Source: Ephydatia muelleri
Lineage: Eukaryota > Porifera > Demospongiae > Spongillida > Spongillidae
Length of the DNA stretch: 64,000 nucleotides
Assembly (NCBI GenBank): GCA_013339895.1
Contig: JABACO010000124.1
Coordinates: forward strand, 30,692 to 94,691
Reading direction: 5' to 3'
The notes under the pieces were generated by a model that saw nothing but the letters and a program-made list of their open reading frames with translations, made no database searches and was not told the origin of the DNA. The position numbers were made by a program, and so were the translations under genes. Below, in pieces: positions 55,980-64,000 of this stretch (position 1 is its first letter; every line of letters starts with the position of its first letter).

Positions 55980-57000
55980 CATCCCGTTCTATTCGTAAAA
56001 CCACATGTTCACCTTCGTCTGTTCTCCTTTTGTCGCGCCTTCCACAATGGCTGCAAAGTAGGGTCTTCCCGCTGTAATCTCTGGATCTCATGCACCTCCT
56101 TGAAAAACTTCACCCCCTCACTCTCGGCGTGGGTCTCCAACCGCTCTGCTTCGTGTAACACCGCCGCGTTGTCCAATCTACTCTTTAGTTGCACTCCGTT
56201 CTCCTTTGCAACGTCTTTATCCCCCTGCTCCACCACAGGCTTGGGCCTTGCCCCACTCTGCTTCTCTTTTTGCTCGGTACGTGCATCTTCTTCCATCTTC
56301 TTCCTCGAGTAGTTGCTGCCATCACCAAACTCTATCCGAGACATCCGTACCCTCTACCGCTCCTCACCGGAACCAAGGTATCTCCATTTTCTACCTTTTG
56401 GAACCTTCGACAATTCCCGGTGCGTCCTCCATAGTAACTCCCTCGACTGGGACACTTACTCGAGATATGACCGAACTGATGGCATGAATAACACCTCGGA
56501 CCCCTACCGGAGCTTCTCTGCTCTGGCCATCGCTCGATCTTGTGTGCTGCCATTATTCGCTCAAATGTCACTAGGTATGCTTCAATGTCGTCGCTCTCTC
56601 TCAGTGCGACCAACTTGATTCCCAACTCCGCAGGAGTCTTCGCTCCTGCCGCGGAGACAGACCGCTCCACTATCTTCGCTATACTAGTTGATCCATTTGG
56701 TCCTCTCTCTCTCCTCTCCGCGACTTCGACTCTCCTCTTCTAACCTTCTCGCCATTTCAGCTTATCTTGCGACGTTCTCTTCTCTCCGCCGCCTCTCTTC
56801 AACGACCTCGGCTTCCCTCCGCGCTCTTTCGCCTTCGATCTTTTCATCGCTGTCTTCCGCCAAACCCGCAACATTGCCTGCCAGTTAACTTCCGCCATCG
56901 TTTTGTATGCACGTCCTGACCGGGTGCGCAGTTGATCCAACAACTGTCAGAAGAACAGATCCCACCGCTGCCGGCCACCAATTGTTTAAATGCTTGTACT
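55980..57000 (-). mobile_element. LTR-retrotransposon fossil (Ty3/gypsy-like), gag and a small pol remnant
   Basis: Minus-strand remnants of a capsid-type polyprotein: a gag region with a CCHC zinc knuckle (CYSCHQFGHISSKC) and, further on, a segment of the kind that precedes the integrase. A primer-binding-site-like sequence near 56960-56985 would place the 5' LTR to its right. Most of pol is absent and several breaks are present, so it is clearly dead. Age not estimated for lack of paired LTRs. Confidence 0.65.
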
Positions 57001-57470
57001 TGCGCGTCGTACAGATATGTTACAGCATTTGCAGATGCTATTTATTTTTACTAAACGTCTCAAAGTATGATTTGTGGTTCGCAAAACATGAACAGTATAA
57101 TGAGATATGATATTACTTTTTGGTTTTGGTTCTTTGTAAATTACGGTATTGTCTAATTATCGACTTATTGTCCATGCAGCCGCAAACGTCCGTGCGTCTA
57201 GAAGACAGGTGACTTAGATTTTACATAATTATATCACAGTTTGAATTTACTGATGAAACCTCAATTTATGATTGGGCCCTAAAGGGAAGTGGTTGCTCCC
57301 AAGTGATGCTTATCTTTGAGGTCTGTGTGTTGAAAGCTTAGTAGCTGACGGTGGCCAGAGGAAAGGGTGTTGGTTTCAGGTTGTGTGTTGTAATCTAATA
57401 CATGTATATGTGTGTTACTGTATTCATACCTTCCATGTATGTATGGCAACCAAACTATGCATACATAGTT
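57000..57470. other. Intergenic, possibly including part of the fossil's LTR
   Basis: No gene seen. The frames on the minus strand at 57279-57599 overlap the rRNA fragment and are not credible. Confidence 0.4.
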
Positions 57471-57668
57471 GGAGGTACTGTTAAAGTCCATGTGTGTAGA
57501 TTGTGGCAAAATCTCGGATGACCTGTGGCTAGGGGTGAAAAGCCAATCGAACTTGGAAATAGCTGGTTTTCTGCGATAACTATTGAAGTAGTGCGTCATA
57601 TGGCTTGCACATAGTGCCGTATATTCTTACATTAGTTACATAGTAAAGCACTGAATGGGTTTAGAGCA
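57471..57668 (+). rRNA. Fragment of mitochondrial large-subunit rRNA in nuclear DNA (NUMT-like)
   Basis: The sequence contains GGATGACCTGTGGCTAGGGG, TGAAAAGCCAATCGAACTTG, GAAATAGCTGGTTTTCTGCG and AGTAGTGCGTCATATGG, in order. These correspond to a conserved part of domain II of bacterial-type 23S rRNA; the AT-rich variants fit a mitochondrial gene, not nuclear 28S. AGTAAAGCACTGAATGGG then follows as in animal mitochondrial rnl, after about 30 bp of altered sequence. Only about 200 bp are present, with no flanking tRNA or coding gene, so I read it as a mitochondrial fragment inserted in the nucleus. Confidence 0.78.
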
Positions 57669-58676
57669 AAATGAGTAGATGTTCATACGTGTGCATAATC
57701 AAGTAGAAATTGTATATTATTATCAATTAAACATTATGTTGGGGGTGGGGGAAGCAATAGTTTTTTGCTTATGTATTTCATCAAGTGCATAGTTAGATAT
57801 GTCACGTGATCTGTCTGTTGTAGTACTACTGCAAAATAGAACGACATTTTTTGCATGCAAATCTTGAAAGAAATGAGGTTATGAAGTGAAAGTATATCAC
57901 CACTACATCGTCATAGTCTCTGAGCAAATTTACTGATGTGTGCATTGTGACATTGGTCCAAGTGTATAAAAAATGAAAGTTTGGGGAGGGTGAAAACTCC
58001 CCAAAGCATCCAAGTTTCATTGCAAACTCCATCTGTGTACATCTGCTGATTATATGAAATATGGAAATCTGTGTTTCTATCCTCCATTGGTGTCATAAGC
58101 TAATATGTATCAAATTTTGTTATTGGATTATAATTTTAATTTGTTTATTTTAAGGTTAATAATGCACAATTTGCCTTCATGTAGTGAAAGTATTATAATC
58201 TTCATCATGTTCTACTGTAGATGTCAACACCAGAATCTGCATAGCGTACTATCACACTGAGAACATGTCGGGTGATACAACTGTTTTTACACAACCAACC
58301 ATGTCATACCTGTGATGCAATCATTCTACAGTGTGAACTGCTTTACAGGTACACATACACATACATGTACATTCTTATTTGTATTGTAGCTGCAGTGATG
58401 TTTTCATACAATTTACATATAACACATGCTAAACTTCTCGTGGTTCATTATGCCAGCATCGCATGCAGTTACTTTCATTTCTTATTGCCCTTGCAGTCAT
58501 AATGCTGGCTTGCTCATGTTGTCACTATGCACACCTGATACCAATAAACATTGTCTGTATTTTTTGTGACATATATGAATATGACTGATTTTAACAATAC
58601 ACTTGATGTGCATGTATGCGTTTTGAAGGTCTAGTTTTTACAGTCATTGGTTGCTGCTTTTAACTAGCAGTATTCC
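57669..58676. other. Intergenic, no feature recognised
   Basis: AT-rich DNA between the rRNA fragment and the next transposon. No supported gene; frames are short and unlike known proteins. Confidence 0.5.
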
Positions 58677-60399
58677 GGCCAGAAATGGAGGACATGAGTG
58701 AATATGTAAGGTTGTGATAGAGATTTGAGAATTCTGATTTCACCAATAACTTTGCCACCTTTTTTAATGATTTATCATGTGTCAAGATAAGAAATTATTT
58801 ATTCAAATCAATTAACTAAAATTATTTTTTTTTCAAATTGAATTCCAAACAGGTTTAGTATTCTCTAAAAATCGGTCTGATTATAATATACGTGTATCAT
58901 GTAAAGAACATTAAGTATCCATTAATTAAATTCAAGACAAATTAACTAATTACAACCGAGCATTATTAATTTTATTCATAAACGTATGTCATTATATGCG
59001 TCATCTTTTGAATATTAATGTATCCTCTGCTCACGAGACTTCTGCTCACGAGACCATTAAAATAGTAAGACTACGATATAGTGTGCCAAACCTCCGTTTC
59101 TGCAACGAGAAAAACAGTACTCCCACCTGATGTGGATTGATGCAGCGCAAGTGCGCAAATTAAAAATTCTGCGTGCCAGACTAGTGTATAATAACAACAG
59201 GTCCTGACATGTTTTTGTTGTTGCCCAAACCCTATCAAAACTATATCCTACATACGCATGCACAAATTTAGTTGAGCGTTTTGTTTGTTCCCAGGCCATA
59301 CCAAGTAATTTCTTGCATTCTCACGCGACACAATAGTGGAACTAATCATGATAACCGATTGAGTATTTTAACGCTACATCAGGCAGGAATGAGAATAGTA
59401 GTGCCGTTTCGTTGGCGTAAGTTAAGCCAAAGCGTTCGAAGCTATCAAACAGCACATGGAGAAATTTCTGTTGTATACATGTAGCTCACGATTATTTACC
59501 CATCTGAATCATTTTTAATGTGCTGGTGCAATTTGCATGGTCATATCAGCAAAAAGCATAGTGGGTATTGATAATCGTGGGATTCGGGGATAAAAACACG
59601 AAGTTAAAGCAAGATCCCACAATATACATTTTACCATACAGAAAAGGTGTAGTATGATGCGTTGAAAAAGGAAGTCCATAGCTATAACCATGTACAAGTT
59701 GTGTAACATGTGTGATTACAAGGAGATGTACATTTACGATTTTAAAAAAATCCTAAACAAATTTAGGAAAGCGTCATATCATGCACACATACGAACGGCT
59801 TAAAACCCTGGAATAACTCTTGTGCATGGATATTAGGTGCGCAAAAGTACAGTGGTAAAGCCCGCTACATGTACATGATTATCTGTTGGAATGTACCCTT
59901 TTATCACATTCATAGACCAGTGGATGTTTGAAGGCAAACATTATGAACTCCTGCAGGCAACATCATGCAGAGCTCATTCAAAACATCTATAGTACAGGAG
60001 TAACAAGAGAGACAATACATAGGTCATAACTGCAGACAACCTATAGACCTTATTCACAGCATGGTCTAGCCAGAGAATCAATACCTGAACTGCTTTCACA
60101 TTGATCAGCTGAATTAAGCCAGGATGAGGTGGATACATGCATGTGGTACAAGTAAAGCCCGCTACATGATTATCTGTTGGAACGCACCATTTTATCACAC
60201 TCATTTAAAGTTCATAGGCCCGTGTATGTTTGAAGGCAAACATTATGAACTCCTGCAGGCAACATCATGCAGAGCTCATTCAAAACATTGCAGCTCATTG
60301 TAAACAACATTGCAGTAATGTTATACATGTAGTTGTCCTCCAGCAGTACTGTAATCATGCTTTAAGGATGTCTTGGCAATGTTCATTTGATGTACATGT

Positions 60400-60780
60400 A
60401 GGTGTGCTTCCCGAGTTTCAGACCGATGGGCCTCAATACCTCCTTCGCCAGTATGCAGAATTATGCTTAGTGTAAGACCTCCTTTCTCTGGCATACTCAC
60501 GCAGCTCTTCCAGCCTGTACTCTGTCTTCTGCTGGGGCATCCCACTGGTTGCTGGAGAAGTAATTTCTCTTGGTGTCATCATTATGCTTCTCCACACCTG
60601 AAAGAATATAGGACGTTTGCATACTATTACTTTACAATTTACCTTGACAAGAAAACTGCTTCATACTTCCACGATGTTTGGAACATGATACACCATGGCA
60701 TGAATGTATGGAGTTACATGCTTGAGTTGGTGACCATCCTCTTTGATGCTCAAGAATAGTTCAACCCATCTCTTGCTCTA
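60400..60780 (-). pseudogene. 3' exons of the family's gene (relic)
   Basis: The minus strand reads KRWVELFLSIKEDGHQLKHV and TPYIHAMVYHVP (60775-60650), then after an intron GVEKHNDDTKRNYFSSNQWD (60598-60540) before the frame decays. These match the last exons of 47205-49909. The upstream exons are missing. Confidence 0.7.
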
Positions 60781-60839
60781 TATAATATATATATACACAG
60801 TATGACAGTGCTCATTGTTTGGTGTACCTGACAACATAC

Positions 60840-60915
60840 GCTATCGACTTCCTATTTTCAACACTTCATAGAGAAATGGTGTAGTATGAAGTATTGAAAA
60901 TAAGAAGTCGATAGC
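60840..60915. repeat. Hairpin-forming inverted repeat
   Basis: Arms of 31 bp (29 matching) around a 14-bp loop; left arm GCTATCGACTTCCTATTTTC, right arm ending AAGAAGTCGATAGC. Single related arms occur in the family at about 45870-45900 and 59652-59682. Confidence 0.8.
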
Positions 60916-61439
60916 ATTATCCGTTGGGAAGGTATAGCGATTCAAACGCGATGCATTTTTATAACATTTTAACCGTGGGGCAATTTTCGCAGAAACTGTC
61001 CCATATATATTATAATTATTATTATGCATATATATAGTGTAATTTATTAATCGCTAGAAAATCTGTCTGCATGCATGGTCCGTTCAAGTGGTCAATACAC
61101 TAATGTTTAAAAAGGCATTAGTCATTAATGAAGCTGACAAACACACCCAAGACACATTATTCTGTACTGAGGGACATGTAAATAACAGCTTCTGGTGTTA
61201 GGATACCATTGTAGAGTGCATAGGTCTTATGGTTGGGGGGAGGGGTGGAGATCCGGGGGTATGTAACTAGATATTTGTATCCCCTGACTTCAGCAATACA
61301 CAGTTACTGTTTTCCTATATTCAGAGACAATGGCGCCACTAGTGTTTGGATACCATTGTAGAGTGCATGGGTCATGCTCCTATAGACGTTAATTGTTATG
61401 CATACGGGTGTTCTTTCATCAAATGTTTGCACCGGCTCA

Positions 61440-62080
61440 CAAAGGAAACCATCAAAGCACACCCAAGATATGCTGCTTGCACATTGGGACCACTTATAGC
61501 CATAGATAAGTTTCAGGCCCATGCAGCTGGAATGACGGCTGGCTACCGGGGTATACGCGTAGGCTAATATGGATGTGGGGGGGGGGGGGGGGGGGCTACG
61601 CCTACGGCAGAATTGCAGCGCTAGAGCTCTAGTTTCAGTCTAACAGTAACACTTAGGTTTTACTCGTTTGAGACACATCTCAATACGATATTGAGATCCA
61701 CCAACATTAAGTACATTGAATGAGCGAACATACCCAACCAAGTCGCGCATGACTGGCCATGCCACGTATGTGCATGATATCCATCAACATTAAGCACATC
61801 CCAAGATATGCTGTTTGCACGTTGGAACCACTTATAGCCATAGATAAGTTTCAGCCCCGGCTGGAATGACAGCTGGCTACCGGGGTATACGCGTATAGGC
61901 TAATACGGGGGGGGGGGGGCTGCGGCAGAATTGCAGCGCTAGAGCTCTAGTTTCAGACTACTTAGGTTTTACTCGTTTTCAATAGGCAGAGGACTAGTAA
62001 CTAAACGTACATATTGAGATCCAGCGAACATACCCAACCAAGTCGCGCATGACTGGCCATGCCACGTATGTGCATGAGAT
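61440..62080. repeat. Tandem duplication of ~310 bp inside copy 2
   Basis: 61457-61776 and 61800-62078 share AAGATATGCTG, CCACTTATAGCCATAGATAA, GGGGTATACGCGTA, a G tract, GCAGAATTGCAGCGCTAGAG and TCGCGCATGACTGGCCATGC. The first copy keeps an open frame ending GPLIAIDKFQAHAAGM...RVG (61346-61567) of unknown origin. Confidence 0.8.
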
Positions 62081-62914
62081 CCTTTTGTGAGTGACTAGTC
62101 CCGGCAAGAATATGGTCAAGTACCTGTACATATACATGTATACATGTATAACCTTAACTCTATTACTAGTAGCTATTTATTATTAAGTATCTTCATCAGT
62201 TATACGGCTAAATTGTACTGATGAAGTAGTAGCGATCATACACTTGAATTTGGAATTATGTGTGCACATGGGAAGTAGAAAAAAGTTGGTAAAGTACATA
62301 GCCTGATAGTTCTAGCTTTGTTGGCCACCGTACAAATAAGAGTAGATGGTCCACACGACAAACCTACAATGAAAAAGAGAGGTAAATCAGTGTCAAGTCA
62401 GCCATTGAAAAGTATACAATAAGGCAAACCCTCGTGTGGAATTTACTGCGCGCACATTTTGACGGAACAAAATACATACAAAGTATGCGATTGTACCCAC
62501 TGTATCACTTAAACGTCTACAAATGTAGCTAGAAGACTTCCGCACAAAAGTGTGAGTGATTGTTGGAAATTCTCCATAGACATTCTGTACAATTTTTTTA
62601 TTACGCGTATTACGGAATTCAAATCATTCATGTCCGCAATTTCTGGCCACGCACATTGTTAGCAAAGCTGTTGTTTGATTGTACTGAACTACTGCCTTAG
62701 TTTAACGGCTGAACAATGTAGTTCAGAAGGAGAATTGTCGCAGGCTTCAACACATACGTGCACATTACACATATGTGTGCATAGCATTTATTTTAAATGC
62801 GAGGGAAAAAGATTGCCTAACATTTTTTCACCATACCTAGGTTGTCTCATACCCATCTGAACCTAAATGTGTGAGACAGGCTCTGCTTTTGTAGTTCAGA
62901 ATGCTATTGGAATG

Positions 62915-63085
62915 CCTTGAACCTCTTCTGCCTCCATTTTGTTTATATTCCACGCATCAATAACCATCTTGCAGGTGGAAAGGGGGAAGGATAAACCACT
63001 CTATTCATACAGCAGACAACTTAAGCCCTCTGCAGCTGTGGACGGAAGACAGGCAAATGAAGATCTGCAATGTTGATGAGGTAAT
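62915..63085 (+). pseudogene. Short integrase-core-like fragment
   Basis: The plus strand shows LFCLHFVYIPRINNHLAG and then NHSIHTADNLSPLQLWTED. The order PRIN...NNH(P)xxTxxNxSPxQL is characteristic of the C-terminal end of integrase-like core proteins that are common in invertebrate genomes. It is only a fragment and looks broken. Whether it derives from a transposon or a host gene is not clear. Confidence 0.45.
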
Positions 63086-64000
63086 GCTGTAGTTATAGCT
63101 GTTGAAGAGGTAATAAAAGTTGCATCGTTCAGCTGGTGTAATGTATACTAAGCTTGCTCGTAGTACAGAAGCTGTCAAGTAATACGGACATAATATAAAA
63201 TGTGTAGAAATGTACAAAAATATGCCTTTCTGTCAAACAGTGAGAGCTATTATGTCCAGTGTATCACATTCCAATAAATTTAAATTCTAGTGCTCAGTAA
63301 ACACTTGTGCATCAGCCTCACTTTTTTAGCACCCCTAATGACATACGCCGTAGCCACCTCACCATATGTATGCTAATTGGATGGTAGGACAGGATTGTTT
63401 GCTTATCACCACTAAGTTGGACATAACAGTCATTTGGCAAATATGATGAGATTTGCATTATGATTTTCATACTGAAGTTAATCAATTGGAAGCTACACAT
63501 ACATGTATTTGATTTTATCTTTTTAATCATTAAAGTAATCAAGTTTAGTCATTAAAGTAATCAAATTTAATGATACGTTTTGTATTTGCCTAACTTAGGC
63601 ATACCAAACTGGTCACACTTGGACTTCTTGAGGTGTATCTTTACCATTGAGGGGTTTGTAGGGGAGTCAATGGAAATGTCCCCCCAACTTGTATATTTAT
63701 AATTTCATTAAGGAATTATATCCACATGTAATCATTGCATTCTTAATGCATTCAAACTTGATCCCTTTGTGTATTGCATGTGGTGCACTATGACCATTTA
63801 ATGTATAAATGCATGCACAGTATGACACATCCACTACACTGCAAAGCAAATGGCTAAATTATGTCATGACATTATCACTTTCCACTTGATGAAAAGGAAA
63901 CGAATTATAACAGGATTAATTAATCACATATTTCAAGTTGATGTCAAAGTATTCAACCTACCACAGTTGTCCTTTCCACTCTGGTGCAAATGGGTAGGAA
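63086..64000. other. Intergenic to window end, no feature recognised
   Basis: AT-rich. A short tandem of TCATTAAAGTAATCAA(G/A)TTTA lies at 63526-63571. No gene supported. Confidence 0.5.

Larger units (their letters stand above)
58677..62648 (-). mobile_element. Second copy (4.0 kb) of the unnamed transposon family
   Basis: Left end GGCCAGAAATGGAGGACATG, right end the inverted GGCCAGAAATTGCGGACATG: a better-matched pair than in copy 1. The left 1.7 kb is collinear with 44865-46600, including the internal tandem duplication. Only the last exons of the gene remain (about 60780-60400). The right part (60800-62300) differs from copy 1, with a hairpin and a tandem duplication. Flanks show no clear target duplication. 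Confidence 0.75.

Noticed and set aside
56540-56888. Ser/Leu-rich frames on +
   Set aside because: Antisense shadows of the minus-strand gag fossil.
57279-57599. 106-codon frame on -
   Set aside because: It overlaps the rRNA fragment antisense and has no protein features.
1-64000. tRNA genes, snoRNAs or other structured RNA genes
   Set aside because: I looked for the TTC-A box and paired arms at GTTC-containing sites (for example 16690, 53805 and 54500) and found none that folds as a tRNA. A covariance-model search would be needed to exclude smaller RNAs.

Overview
The window looks like nuclear DNA of an early-branching marine invertebrate, most probably a sponge. The reasons are AT-rich intergenic DNA full of ATGCATG/TACATG words, large intronless beta-helix/multi-pass membrane proteins of a type I associate with sponges, and a dense, diverse load of eukaryotic transposons with spliced genes. 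Nothing here is bacterial in organisation. Sponge is an inference and no species is claimed.

Layout. 1-6445 is an unrecognised gene (acidic repeats, a possible RNase H-like core, a Cys/His cluster and a C-terminal SAP-like motif). It is cut by two DNA transposons: a Tc1/mariner-like element with about 1 kb terminal inverted repeats (205-3748) and a short element with a 5-bp target duplication (4506-5437). In both cases removing the insert and one target copy restores the reading frame. 6920-10903 (minus strand) is an intact 1327-codon beta-helix plus multi-pass membrane protein, here called gene A. 12.5-16.5 kb holds dispersed repeats, a decayed OTU-protease-like gene and a LINE 3' fragment. 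16545-24445 is a decayed hAT element with a perfect 8-bp target duplication. At least four other elements sit inside it: a 2.6 kb element that itself contains a THAP element, a YqaJ-bearing element, a 400-bp palindrome and a small MITE.

25178-31192 and 31751-54866 are two neighbouring direct copies of one segment, each carrying a paralogue of gene A. Copy B (26618-30579) has one single-base frame change. Copy C (43293-53559) is a clear pseudogene. Unit B is about 6 kb. Unit C has grown to about 23 kb through a LINE (itself interrupted by a complete Ginger-type transposon with a TATA target duplication), a 2.3 kb insertion upstream of the gene, a 6.3 kb transposon inside the gene, and a 789-bp element downstream. 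Because B still carries the unoccupied sites, several insertions in C can be placed to the base or nearly so. 55.6-64 kb contains a minisatellite, a small LTR-retrotransposon fossil, a fragment of mitochondrial large-subunit rRNA, a second copy of the 6.3 kb transposon family, and a short integrase-like fragment.

Functionally this is a small cluster of lineage-type surface proteins embedded in transposon-rich DNA. The most novel-looking items are the membrane-protein family, the Tc1-like element whose long inverted repeat encodes a stand-alone DNA-binding fragment, and the CCAGAAATG-ended transposon family (44862-51157 and 58677-62648), whose spliced gene matches an abundant invertebrate protein type that I cannot assign to a named superfamily.
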